Assembly: GCF_051488685.1 (NCBI RefSeq) | Contig: NZ_JBPSEH010000004.1 | Location: forward strand, 124,001-188,000 | Reading direction: 5' to 3' | Source: Melioribacter sp051488685 | GTDB lineage: Bacteria > Bacteroidota > Ignavibacteria > Ignavibacteriales > Melioribacteraceae | DNA length: 64,000 nt | Position numbers and translations under genes: made by a program | In this document: positions 42,252 through 51,515 of the stretch, piece by piece | Layout of the letters: each line of letters starts with the position of its first letter | Numbering within the stretch: position 1 is the first letter of the stretch | The notes under the pieces: model-generated | Database searches by the model: none | The model's input: only the letters and a program-made list of their open reading frames with translations | Told to the model about the DNA's origin: nothing

Positions 42252-43520
42252 TTATAATTCAATAGTTTGACTTCTTGCGGGACCTACTGAAATCATTTTG
42301 ATTTCAAATCCGCTCTGTTGAGATATAAATGTTAAATACTCTTTTGCTTCCGAAGGAAGGTCGTCGTAATATTTAATTTTTGATATGTCTTTTTTCCATC
42401 CTTTGAGTGTTTCATAAACGGGAGTTACATTTTCCAATCTATTGACATCCGTAGGATACGACTTAAGTTTCTTGCCGTTAATTTCGTAGCCGACACACAC
42501 TTTAATTTCGTCGAGGTAGCTGAGTACGTCGAGTTTGGTAATGGCAGCTCTTTCGATACCGTTAATCATTCTTGAATAATTAACCAAGAATGCATCGTAC
42601 CAGCCGCAGCGTCGTGGTCTGCCGGTCGTAGCGCCGAACTCAATACCAGCCTTACGTAATTCTTCAGCTTGATCTCCTTTCAACTCGGTAGGGAAAGGTC
42701 CAAGCCCTACTCGTGTAGTATAAGCTTTTACAATACCAATAACCGAATCAATTTTCGTGGGTGGAATTCCCGTACCAGTTGCTGCACCGCCTGATGTCGG
42801 ATTTGAAGAAGTTACATACGGGTATGTGCCGAAATCGACATCGAGTAATGTACCTTGTGCTCCTTCGAGCAGAATTGATTTGCCTTCATTTATTGCATTG
42901 TTTAAAAGCACTGATGTATCGGTTATATATTGATCAATTTTTCGGTCGAAGTCAGTATATTCTTTAATAATCTCGTCGACGTCCAGTTCCTCGCGATTAT
43001 AGATTTTTCGAATTATGGCATTTTTTTCTTCGAGATTTATTTTAATTTTTTCTTCTAACACTTTCTTATCGAGCAAGTCGACGATTTTAATTCCTTTGCG
43101 TGCATATTTATCGATATAACATGGACCAATGCCTCTGCCTGTGGTACCGATTTTTGTTGAACTGCTTTCATTTAATGAATCGAGCAATTTATGATAGGGC
43201 ATTATAAGATGAGCATTATGACTAATAAATAATCGGCCCTTTATATTGATTCCCATCTCTTCGAGCAGTTTTATTTCCTCGAGTAAAGCTTTCGGGTCGA
43301 TTACTACTCCGTTTCCTATAACACAAATAATATTTTCGCGTAATATACCGGATGGGATCAAATGGAGAATGTATTGTTTATCGCCTACCTGAACGGTATG
43401 TCCTGCGTTTGCCCCGCCCTGATAACGGGCTACAATGTCGTATCGTTCTGAAAGTATATCAACAACTTTGCCTTTGCCTTCGTCACCCCATTGGCTACCA
43501 ACTATTACGGTAACGCTCAT
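42252..43520 (-). CDS. purA: Adenylosuccinate synthetase
   Basis: A 422-residue enzyme making adenylosuccinate from IMP, aspartate and GTP. I place the start at the second ATG because GGAG lies six bases before it and MSVTVIVGSQWGDEGKGK is the standard N-terminus; the first ATG at 43532 overlaps that ribosome site. Further motifs are GGANAGHTV, GTTGRGIGPCYIDK, EGAQGTLLDVDFGTYPYVTSS and TTGRPRRCGWYD. Confidence 0.96.
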   Translation of the reverse strand: MSVTVIVGSQWGDEGKGKVVDILSERYDIVARYQGGANAGHTVQVGDKQYILHLIPSGILRENIICVIGNGVVIDPKALLEEIKLLEEMGINIKGRLFISHNAHLIMPYHKLLDSLNESSSTKIGTTGRGIGPCYIDKYARKGIKIVDLLDKKVLEEKIKINLEEKNAIIRKIYNREELDVDEIIKEYTDFDRKIDQYITDTSVLLNNAINEGKSILLEGAQGTLLDVDFGTYPYVTSSNPTSGGAATGTGIPPTKIDSVIGIVKAYTTRVGLGPFPTELKGDQAEELRKAGIEFGATTGRPRRCGWYDAFLVNYSRMINGIERAAITKLDVLSYLDEIKVCVGYEINGKKLKSYPTDVNRLENVTPVYETLKGWKKDISKIKYYDDLPSEAKEYLTFISQQSGFEIKMISVGPARSQTIEL

Positions 43521-43613
43521 CTTTATCTCCATTAATTATAAAAAGGTGGGTAAACCACAAACTATTAAATTTCCCCTTCCCCGTACTATCAAGAATAAAA
43601 CGGAATTAGGAAA

Positions 43614-43958
43614 TTATTTTTCGGAAAAACTTTTTACAGCTTCCTCAACAGATTGATAATGCTCGAAAATAGTTATTAGTTTGGTAATTACCAGTAGACT
43701 TTCGATTTTATCGGTAGCGTTAGCAAGTTTAAAGTTACCACCGCCATTTTTCATCGTGGTATATCCGCTTATAAGCATACCGAGCCCTGAACTGTTCATA
43801 AATTTACAACCGGAGAGGTCGACAACTACATTTTTTTTACCTTCGTCAAGGAGTTTGTGCAGTAAATCGCTGAATTCCTGAGCTTCCGGCCCGCCCATTA
43901 CATTCCCTTTTAACTCGATTACTACTGCTCCGTATTTTTCATATGTGTTAATTTTCAT
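43614..43958 (-). CDS. STAS-domain anti-sigma factor antagonist
   Basis: A 114-residue SpoIIAA/RsbV-like protein. The phosphorylatable serine sits in DLSGCKFMNSSGLGMLIS, after the usual VVVDLSG strand. Such proteins release a target from an RsbW-type kinase when dephosphorylated. It is divergent from the sigma factor cluster at 44114-50327, which contains a second STAS protein, two phosphatases and a kinase, so it may be part of the same switch. AAGGAGA lies close to the ATG. Confidence 0.88.
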   Translation of the reverse strand: MKINTYEKYGAVVIELKGNVMGGPEAQEFSDLLHKLLDEGKKNVVVDLSGCKFMNSSGLGMLISGYTTMKNGGGNFKLANATDKIESLLVITKLITIFEHYQSVEEAVKSFSEK

Positions 43959-44113
43959 GAGTTCTCCTTAAATTTATCAATTCTATTATTACTCGATTTG
44001 CAGATTATTCATTATTAATAATTATATTAGTATCTAAATTATCGAATACTATTGTAAAAATAAAGAAATATTTCCTCAAGAGAAACATTAATTTTTTTAC
44101 AACGTCTAAAACT

Positions 44114-44701
44114 ATGACTTTGCTTAATAATAATGAAGAGAAGATTGATAATCTGCACGATGAAGACTTTGAGCTGATTGAAAAGTTTATTAACGGAGAC
44201 GAGTCGGTATTTAGAGTTCTTGTTTTGAAGCATAAAGACAAAGTAAGAAATCTTGTCTTTCTTACTTTGGGCGACAATGAGTTTGTTGACGATATTTCAC
44301 AGGATGTTTTTATAAACGTTTATAATAAACTGAAAGACTTCCGGTTTGAATCTAAATTTACAACCTGGATTTATAGAATTACCGTAAACAGATGTCACGA
44401 TTACTTGAGGAAGAAAAGAGTGCGCAGCATTTTTTCACCGCTTGAAGATACCGATCGCCAGTACGGTGTTAAATCTTTTTCTGAAAATATCGATTTACAG
44501 AAAATTGTCAGAAAGGCGATTGAAAGATTACCTGAAAATCTGAAAGTGCCTCTCGTTTTAAGAGATATAGACGGATTTACTTATAAGGAGATTGCTGAAC
44601 AACTTAATACCGAAGTTGGCACAATTAAATCGAGAATATTCAGAGCCCGCGAGGCGTTGAAAGTTATTCTCGAACCATATTACAAAGAAATGAATAGATA
44701 A
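44114..44701 (+). CDS. ECF (sigma-24-like) RNA polymerase sigma factor
   Basis: A 195-residue sigma factor with region 2 (DDISQDVFINVYNKLKDF, SKFTTWIYRITVNRCHDYLRK) and region 4 (AIERLPENLKVPLVLRDIDGFTYKEIAEQL, VGTIKSRIFRAREALK). Its stop overlaps the start of the next gene (TAATG), which encodes an unknown membrane protein. It heads a run with a complete partner-switching set. No strong ribosome site is seen. Confidence 0.93.
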   Translation: MTLLNNNEEKIDNLHDEDFELIEKFINGDESVFRVLVLKHKDKVRNLVFLTLGDNEFVDDISQDVFINVYNKLKDFRFESKFTTWIYRITVNRCHDYLRKKRVRSIFSPLEDTDRQYGVKSFSENIDLQKIVRKAIERLPENLKVPLVLRDIDGFTYKEIAEQLNTEVGTIKSRIFRAREALKVILEPYYKEMNR

Positions 44702-45819
44702 TGAACAAAAATCAGAAAGAAAATATTAAAAGATTCCTGCCAATTCTACCGATCATTTTATTGACAATCATATTAATGCTGGTATTCAAATTCAACAAAG
44801 AAAATATTGAAGAATTTATTGAAGAAAGACAGAATGATATTATCTCCTTCTATACAGGGAATCTCAAACCTCTTTTTTACAAAACCGAGATCAGCAACGA
44901 GGATGTCTTTAACTTTGCGCTCTACAAATACCTGCCCATCGACAAAGTTAATAACGAAATTGTAATGATATCGGACGATCCTGCAAAGCGTGATGTGGTC
45001 TACGAAATAAAAACATTACCCGCCGAAGTTAAACAAAACCATTATAAATTATTTACGGATTATCTCAAACTAAACAAAAACCAGAAGCAGAGAGTCGACT
45101 CACTGCTCGATTACTATAAAAGACAAATTTATTATTCAATACTTACAGACGACAATCAAACACTGGCATTCAATCCCAGATTGTCTGAACTTCAAAAAGC
45201 ATTACTTGCCGACTTGATTAAATTTGCTTCGAAGATTGATAAAAACAAAATTGATATACTTTTTGCCAACAATTACTTGCCAAAAGAGCAAGAACTAACA
45301 GATTTCGTGGAGAATATCCAGAAAGTTAGTGATAACAGGTTTCTGTTTGTTACTCCCGACACAGTCTTTTTTGCGATGGGAGAAATCGATACTCAGGCAT
45401 TAGACAAGGAATTTATGCATACCGGCATAAAAGGAGTGCCCGCTGCAGGCAATATCAAATTCGAATTATTGAAAGAACATTCCAAAATAAACTTCAATTT
45501 TGATTCCAATAAATTTAAGGTATGCATACCATATGCGGAAAATTACTACAAGGATGCAGAAGATTTCAGAATCGAAATGGGAGAGTTGAATGAAGAATTA
45601 CAACGAATTCAAATAGAGCTTCCCAGACTACTCGAGGCAAAAGTTTCGGTTGAGAAAAAATTTAAGTACGGCCGACATCACGTCGACCCTTCAGAAATGA
45701 TTAAAGCTGCGTTAAAAGCAGTACGGGCTAAAGATGAGATTGACTGGGAAGAATTCGGAAGAAAAATCGACTCGATTGCTCGTAGTTATGCCGACTCGGT
45801 TTCTAAACAGAAAAAGTGA
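44701..45819 (+). CDS. Unknown single-pass membrane protein
   Basis: A 372-residue protein with one N-terminal transmembrane helix (FLPILPIILLTIILMLVFKF) and a long, charged, mostly helical remainder. Stretches rich in Lys, Glu and Asp predict coiled coil (GELNEELQRIQIELPRLLEAKVSVEKKF). I recognise no domain. Overlapping translation with the ECF sigma gene suggests it could be its membrane-bound regulator, but it shows no zinc-binding anti-sigma (ZAS) motif. Confidence 0.7.
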   Translation: MNKNQKENIKRFLPILPIILLTIILMLVFKFNKENIEEFIEERQNDIISFYTGNLKPLFYKTEISNEDVFNFALYKYLPIDKVNNEIVMISDDPAKRDVVYEIKTLPAEVKQNHYKLFTDYLKLNKNQKQRVDSLLDYYKRQIYYSILTDDNQTLAFNPRLSELQKALLADLIKFASKIDKNKIDILFANNYLPKEQELTDFVENIQKVSDNRFLFVTPDTVFFAMGEIDTQALDKEFMHTGIKGVPAAGNIKFELLKEHSKINFNFDSNKFKVCIPYAENYYKDAEDFRIEMGELNEELQRIQIELPRLLEAKVSVEKKFKYGRHHVDPSEMIKAALKAVRAKDEIDWEEFGRKIDSIARSYADSVSKQKK

Positions 45820-45823
45820 ATCC

Positions 45824-47845
45824 ATGAATCTTAAAAGTATTATAAAATTAACACGAAGCCGCAGTCTCGAAAATGCAGTTGTTGTCTCGGTTCTTCTTCT
45901 GATTTATAATTTTATTTTCCCTATTCACTCCAATCCATTTATATTATTATTTAATGAAGTACTTGTCTTCTTCACTATTTTCTTCATCTATAATTATATT
46001 TCGCCATATACAGAATTAAGAAAAGATGCACCGCTTTCGTTAGTTTTGAATGCGGGTATACTCGGTGCAATGGTCTTTTTTATTATTTCACTCGCCAATT
46101 CAGCTTTTGACGATGGCAATTCAATTAAGTCAGATACAGGCGCCGTAAATACTCTTTTTATTACGGTTTCGAACTACATTTTCATAATTGTTCTTACATA
46201 TATCTTTTCAACATTCCGCACACTCTATTACTTGCGACAAAAGAAAGACCAATCGCTCTATTTCAATACAATGTTATTCTTTTTTGTAATGACTTTTTTC
46301 TCAGAGCTTGCAAATTTGAATTCGTCTTTGGACTTTATACACGATGCATTCTATATTGTCACTATTGTGCTTATCTCTTTGAATTCTCTAAAAGTATCGT
46401 GGATTGCATTCCTTACCAAAAAACAGAAATTGTATCTCCTCCTGATATCAATTATACTTTCAATATTATTTGGTTTTAATTTTGGTCTTTTGAGCGAAAG
46501 CAGCGTAATTAAAATGATTCTGTTTAAGCTGTCGGTAGGACTTTATTCTGTATTTAGTCTGGTGATGATATATGGCATGATTTATTTCGGCGTTATTTTT
46601 TTCACTACCTTATTTCATCTTCCGACAGCCGAAGCTTTTGATCGACGTTCCGAAGAAATTTCCTCGCTAATGGATCTTACAAAACTGATTACTCAGGTTT
46701 TTGATTTTAAGGAACTGGCTGATTCAATAATTAATTTTACTACAAAGATTTGCAATTCAAATGCTGCGTGGCTTGTAACAATTAGCGAAGACGGAATTGA
46801 AGTAAATGCAGTTAACAATATCGGTTATGTTGAAGCACGGCGAGCTGCAGAATTGTTTCTGAAAGATTCCGTCAACGGCGTCTATTCGATTACGAATGCG
46901 CATGAAATCGACGATCAATTTGACTTCCGTACAGTCGCCGTAGCCCCATTGAATGTTCACAGTAAATTGAGCGGCTATTTATTTACAGCAAGATACAGCG
47001 AAGTCGACTTTGACAAAGATGAAAAGAATACTCTTCAAACATATGCAGATTATGCTTCGGTAGCGCTCGAAAATGCCAAACTTATAGCCGAATCGATTGA
47101 AAAAGAACGTCTTGAAAAGGAACTCGATGTTGCCAGAGACGTACAACGTAAAATATTGCCCGTAATGTTTCCCGTCTCCGATAAGTATGAATTAACTGCT
47201 CTCTTTATCCCTGCATTTGAAGTGGGCGGAGATTATTATGATTTCTTTGAACTTTCCGACAACAGACTCGGTTTTATTGTGGCTGATGTATCAGGTAAAG
47301 GAATTTCCGCAGCGTTTATAATGGCCGAACTGAAGGGGATTTTCGAATCGCTTGCTAAGATTGTAAATTCACCGACCCAGCTCCTGATTAAAGCAAATGA
47401 AATTCTTAAAGATAGCCTGGATAAAAAAAACTTTGTTACTGCCGTATACGGGATACTCGATTATGAAAAAGGTGAAGTTAAAATTGCAAGGGCAGGGCAC
47501 ACACCTATTATTTATTGTAGCGGTGGGAAAATATCGAGACTCCTGCCTAAGGGTATCGGCTTGGGACTCGATTACTCCGATAAATTTGAAAATTCTCTCG
47601 AAGAGTTACAAATTAATTTGAAACAAGGCGACCTTTTTGTAATTTATTCTGACGGAATTCCAGAAGCTAAAAATTCAATGAATGAAGACTTTGGTTATGA
47701 CCGTTTTGAAAAGATAATTTCCTCGAACTGTAGTAAAAAACTCGACGGAATTACAAACGAGATTGTAAAAGAGATCACTTTATTTTCGAAAGACAATACT
47801 CAACACGATGATATCACTCTTGTTATCATTAGATGGGGTAAATAA
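45824..47845 (+). CDS. Membrane GAF-SpoIIE protein phosphatase (RsbU-like)
   Basis: A 673-residue protein. The frame is open from 45734, but ATG 45824, two codons past the preceding stop, avoids a 90-base overlap. Six to eight transmembrane helices fill the first 270 residues. A GAF-like domain follows (FTTKICNSNAAWLVTISEDG). A coiled linker (LEKELDVARDVQRKILP) leads to the SpoIIE/PP2C domain with metal ligands in VGGDYYDFF, VADVSGKG, YSDGIPEA and QHDDITLVII. It should dephosphorylate STAS antagonists in response to a membrane or GAF signal. Confidence 0.88.
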   Translation: MNLKSIIKLTRSRSLENAVVVSVLLLIYNFIFPIHSNPFILLFNEVLVFFTIFFIYNYISPYTELRKDAPLSLVLNAGILGAMVFFIISLANSAFDDGNSIKSDTGAVNTLFITVSNYIFIIVLTYIFSTFRTLYYLRQKKDQSLYFNTMLFFFVMTFFSELANLNSSLDFIHDAFYIVTIVLISLNSLKVSWIAFLTKKQKLYLLLISIILSILFGFNFGLLSESSVIKMILFKLSVGLYSVFSLVMIYGMIYFGVIFFTTLFHLPTAEAFDRRSEEISSLMDLTKLITQVFDFKELADSIINFTTKICNSNAAWLVTISEDGIEVNAVNNIGYVEARRAAELFLKDSVNGVYSITNAHEIDDQFDFRTVAVAPLNVHSKLSGYLFTARYSEVDFDKDEKNTLQTYADYASVALENAKLIAESIEKERLEKELDVARDVQRKILPVMFPVSDKYELTALFIPAFEVGGDYYDFFELSDNRLGFIVADVSGKGISAAFIMAELKGIFESLAKIVNSPTQLLIKANEILKDSLDKKNFVTAVYGILDYEKGEVKIARAGHTPIIYCSGGKISRLLPKGIGLGLDYSDKFENSLEELQINLKQGDLFVIYSDGIPEAKNSMNEDFGYDRFEKIISSNCSKKLDGITNEIVKEITLFSKDNTQHDDITLVIIRWGK

Positions 47846-47869
47846 AATTATTAAAACGGAGAATTATAA

Positions 47870-48229
47870 ATGGCAGATTTTAATGTCGGCTTGAGGCATG
47901 CCGGTTCCGTTAGCATTGTAGAATTAAAAGGTTATCTGGATGCTCACACAGCTCCAGAGCTTGAAAATGTGTTCAACAAATTGATCCAGGAAAATAAATA
48001 CAAAGTGGTAGTCAATTTCGATCAACTAAATTATATAAGCAGTGCAGGACTCGGTGTGTTCATGGCTTATGTCGAAACGATGAGAGAAAACAACGGCGAT
48101 ATAAAATTTGCCAATCTTAAAGAAAACGTATATAATATTTTTGACCTGCTCGGGTTTCCCCTCCTTTACGAATTCTACAAAGATGAGAACGAAGCTATTA
48201 ATAAGTTTAATGAGCTGAGTAAATCTTGA
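47870..48229 (+). CDS. STAS-domain anti-sigma factor antagonist
   Basis: A 119-residue SpoIIAA/RsbV-like protein, start ATG after a GGAG ribosome site. The target serine lies in FDQLNYISSAGLGVFMAY. It sits between a phosphatase and an RsbW-like kinase whose start overlaps its stop, the classic gene order of a partner switch. It is the likely substrate of both. Confidence 0.93.
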   Translation: MADFNVGLRHAGSVSIVELKGYLDAHTAPELENVFNKLIQENKYKVVVNFDQLNYISSAGLGVFMAYVETMRENNGDIKFANLKENVYNIFDLLGFPLLYEFYKDENEAINKFNELSKS

Positions 48230-48660
48230 AAAACGACAGATTGCAAAAACAACTTAAAGTATACAGCAGCACGGAAAATCTGGCAAAAGTCAGAAAATTT
48301 GTGAAGGAAAGTGCTTTTGAGTGTGGCTTCGGCGAAGACGAAGTAGAACAGATTATTCTGGCTGTGGACGAAGCTTGTACAAATATAATAAAGCATGCAT
48401 ATCACTACTCGCCCGAAGGCGTGATCGATATCAAAATTATCTTTATCAATGATAAATTTACGGTTACAATTACAGACGAAGGCAACGGCTTCGATCCGAA
48501 TTTAATCCCGATACCCGACGTCCAGGAATTTTATAAACAAAAAAAGGTCGGAGGTCTCGGTATCTATTTGATGAAAAAACTAATGGATGAGGTAGTCTAT
48601 TCTGTTGAAGACAATCGCAAAAACAGAGTAACTTTAGTCAAATATCTTAAGAACTCTTGA
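48226..48660 (+). CDS. RsbW-like anti-sigma/serine kinase
   Basis: A 144-residue GHKL ATPase that uses a TTG start overlapping the STAS stop (TTGA). Motifs are the N box DEACTNIIKHAYHY, DEGNGFDPN and the G box VGGLGIYLMKKLMDE. Proteins of this family bind either a sigma factor or another client and phosphorylate the STAS partner. The client here is not known: the only sigma factor nearby is of ECF type, not the usual sigma-B type. Confidence 0.92.
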   Translation: MKNDRLQKQLKVYSSTENLAKVRKFVKESAFECGFGEDEVEQIILAVDEACTNIIKHAYHYSPEGVIDIKIIFINDKFTVTITDEGNGFDPNLIPIPDVQEFYKQKKVGGLGIYLMKKLMDEVVYSVEDNRKNRVTLVKYLKNS

Positions 48661-50327
48661 TGGATAGAACCGATAATATTGGTTTGTTGAGAAATCTATC
48701 GGCTCTCGTCGATTTCAGCAATCTTATCAACTCAAGCCTCGATATCAATTTCATACTCAACAATATACTGTTGACATGTATGGGTAAATTCCATACATCC
48801 AGAGGAATGGTCGTATTGTTTGACAGGGAGGGGGAGCCATATATAAATCTGACGAAAGGTTTTATCAATGCTCCTAAAATTCCAGAAAAGTTAAATTCGA
48901 ACGACGAGACGCTCGATAATTTTATGAGGAATTGTCAGTTCGCAATTCGTAAGGAAATTAACTCTACTACCGGAACAATCGGTATGATTTTTCTTGGTAA
49001 AAAATTGATAGGCGAAGAGTATAACAAAACGGACATCGAATTTCTGGGTACAATAATCAATATCGGAGCTACGGCAATTGAGAATTCCCTGACTGTAGAA
49101 GAACTAAAAAGAGTCAACAGGGAACTTGATTCGAAAGTTAATCAATTAAGTTCACTCTTCGACTTAAGCAAAGAATTCAGCGGCTTATTGAAGATTGAAA
49201 CGATTGGTAAGCTGCTGGCATTTTCATTAATCGGTCAGATGACAGTTTCGGAATTTGCCATTGTAATTTGTAGTGGCGAAAAATACCAAATACTCGAAAC
49301 GAAATTCGACAAAAATAAAATAACAGCTTTTTTGAATAATTGTGATGCCAAGAAAATTAATAATGTTATAGTCGGACGTCAGTTTAAAGACGAATTAATT
49401 CCGTTGAACGAATTGGGTGTTGAATTGATTGTGCCAATGCAGATCAAAGGCGAAACCAAAGGACTAATTATGCTGGGTGAAAGAAAGAATAGTAAAAAAT
49501 ACGAGAAGACGGACATAGAATTTATTTCTTCGCTGGGAAGTATTGCCATAATATCGATTGAAAATGCATTGCTATTCGAAACTGCGCTTGAAAAACAAAG
49601 AATGGAAAAAGATCTTGAAACTGCCCGAACAATACAAAAAAATTTACTTCCTAAATACATACCAAAGTTTGATACAATTGAGATTGCTGCATTTAGCGAA
49701 TCGGCAAAAATTGTCGGTGGAGATTATTACGATATTATTCAACTCGACGATGAGAATCTATTGATTGCAATAGCAGACGTATCAGGTAAAGGAGTGCCTG
49801 CATCATTGCTGATGGCAAATCTTCAGGCATTTATTAAAACAATTTGTAAAATGAAATTGCCCCTCGACCGAGCGACAAATTTAATTAATGACTTAATTGC
49901 TGAAAATACAACCATGGGAAATTACGTTACTTTTTTCTGGTCGGTATTTAATATAAAGTCAAAAGAATTAACTTATGTCAATGCTGGTCATAATCCGCCG
50001 TTCATAATTAGAGAGGGTAAAATCACTAAACTAAAAAAGGGAGGGATGATTATTGGCTTTTTACCAACCACAATTCCTTATGAATCTGAAACAATCAAAC
50101 TTCAAAAAGGGGATTTCCTTATTTTGTATACCGATGGAATTACAGAAGCAATGGACAAGGATAACAATGAATACACAGATGAAAAATTCGAACAGCTAGT
50201 AAAACATTTTAAAGAAGAATCGCCTTATGATGCCATGAGAATTATTAAAGAAAGTTTGGATGATCATACAAAGGGAGCTGAACAGAGCGACGATTTAACT
50301 TACATAGTTGCCAAAGTGATAAAATAA
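48660..50327 (+). CDS. GAF-SpoIIE protein phosphatase (cytoplasmic RsbU-like)
   Basis: A 555-residue protein with two GAF-like domains (residues about 10-150 and 165-300) and a C-terminal SpoIIE/PP2C domain: VGGDYYDII, IADVSGKGVPASLLM, NAGHNPPFI, YTDGITEAMD and AEQSDDLTYIV. No transmembrane segment is seen. ATG 48660 overlaps the kinase stop (TGATG). It gives the switch a second, soluble input besides the membrane phosphatase. Confidence 0.93.
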   Translation: MDRTDNIGLLRNLSALVDFSNLINSSLDINFILNNILLTCMGKFHTSRGMVVLFDREGEPYINLTKGFINAPKIPEKLNSNDETLDNFMRNCQFAIRKEINSTTGTIGMIFLGKKLIGEEYNKTDIEFLGTIINIGATAIENSLTVEELKRVNRELDSKVNQLSSLFDLSKEFSGLLKIETIGKLLAFSLIGQMTVSEFAIVICSGEKYQILETKFDKNKITAFLNNCDAKKINNVIVGRQFKDELIPLNELGVELIVPMQIKGETKGLIMLGERKNSKKYEKTDIEFISSLGSIAIISIENALLFETALEKQRMEKDLETARTIQKNLLPKYIPKFDTIEIAAFSESAKIVGGDYYDIIQLDDENLLIAIADVSGKGVPASLLMANLQAFIKTICKMKLPLDRATNLINDLIAENTTMGNYVTFFWSVFNIKSKELTYVNAGHNPPFIIREGKITKLKKGGMIIGFLPTTIPYESETIKLQKGDFLILYTDGITEAMDKDNNEYTDEKFEQLVKHFKEESPYDAMRIIKESLDDHTKGAEQSDDLTYIVAKVIK

Positions 50328-50328
50328 A

Positions 50329-50358
50329 AAAGCCGCTGATATCAGCGGCTTTTATTTT
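50329..50358. terminator. Bidirectional terminator between partner-switch genes and secF
   Basis: AAAAGCCGCTGA/TCAGCGGCTTTT is a near-perfect palindrome around TAT/ATA with T runs on both strands. It serves the plus-strand phosphatase gene and the minus-strand secF gene, which ends within it. Confidence 0.9.
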
Positions 50359-51496
50359 AGAATTCAACTTTTTTGGCTGACCTGTTTGCCATTTCAAGCA
50401 CAAATGCGCTCGCGATGAAAATAGAAGAGTAGGTTCCAGTAATCATACCGATTAATAACGCAAAAGCAAAACCTCTTAATACCTCTCCGCCAAATATTAA
50501 TAAAACTATTACTGTTAATAAAGTGGTTAAAACCGTAATAATTGTACGGCTTAATGTTTTATTAATTGCTCTATTTATGTTCTCTATTAAAGGAAGTGAT
50601 TTATGAATTTTGATTTCCTCCCTTACTCTGTCGAAAACAATCACAGTATCGTTAATAGAATATCCAACGAGGGTGAGAAATGCAGCGACAACACTGATTG
50701 ATATTTCCAGATTTAATCCTGGTATCAATCCGTATAAAGCAGCAAAAAGACCCAGCGTTATTAACACATCGTGAAATAGAGCTATAACTGCACCGAGTGC
50801 AAAGATAAATTTAAAGCGGAATCCGAGATAGATAAGAATTACAAGCAGCGACAACATTACGGCGATGATTGCGTCTGTCTTTAATTCCTGACCTATTTTT
50901 GGACCAACCTTATCCTCTTTTAAGACATTGAACGGATTGTCCACAAAATATTCAGAAAAATTTTCTTTAATCCAGTCTGCAATACCGAGTCTGACTATGA
51001 TCTGCGTATTTTCAGGTTCTACCGAAGCTTTGGCTGTTTGGAAACCGGCTTCGAAAAGTTTGTCATAGACCAGATTTGCAATTTGAGCATTAGGGAAATC
51101 ATACGTCAATGCTGTAAATGATGAGTCAATTAACTTGAATTCTTCGCTCTGGGCCACTTTTTTTATTATGGATTCAATTTTATTTTTTACTGTAGGTATT
51201 ATTTCTGGTGGCAATTCTTGCAATTCAGTTCTCAATAGTATCCCTAAAGAACCTCCAAAAGTCTTAACTTCAACATTACCCAATCCCATATTTTCTACTG
51301 CTTTACGAACTTCTGCAATGTCTATCGGTTTACTAAATTCCAGTGCTACTTCAGTACCACCTTTGAAGTCAATACCAAACTGTAAACCTCTGACAAGAAT
51401 ACTGATTAATCCTAATAATAATATGACGGAAGAAAGGATGTAATAAGTTGTCCGTTTTGACATAAAGTTGATATTTGAATTCTCGAATAGTCGCAT
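50357..51496 (-). CDS. secF: Protein-export membrane protein SecF
   Basis: A 379-residue Sec translocon accessory protein with six membrane helices. Family stretches are GIDFKGGTEVALEF, KVGPKIGQELKTDAIIAVMLSLL, LVGYSINDTVIVFDRVREE and INRAINKTLSRTIITVLTTLL. The periplasmic part is longer than in E. coli SecF. GAGGAGAGG stands upstream of the ATG. It follows secD by 19 bases. The pair uses proton motive force to complete protein translocation. Confidence 0.96.
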   Translation of the reverse strand: MRLFENSNINFMSKRTTYYILSSVILLLGLISILVRGLQFGIDFKGGTEVALEFSKPIDIAEVRKAVENMGLGNVEVKTFGGSLGILLRTELQELPPEIIPTVKNKIESIIKKVAQSEEFKLIDSSFTALTYDFPNAQIANLVYDKLFEAGFQTAKASVEPENTQIIVRLGIADWIKENFSEYFVDNPFNVLKEDKVGPKIGQELKTDAIIAVMLSLLVILIYLGFRFKFIFALGAVIALFHDVLITLGLFAALYGLIPGLNLEISISVVAAFLTLVGYSINDTVIVFDRVREEIKIHKSLPLIENINRAINKTLSRTIITVLTTLLTVIVLLIFGGEVLRGFAFALLIGMITGTYSSIFIASAFVLEMANRSAKKVEF

Positions 51497-51515
51497 CTAT
51501 TTGACCTCTCCTCAA

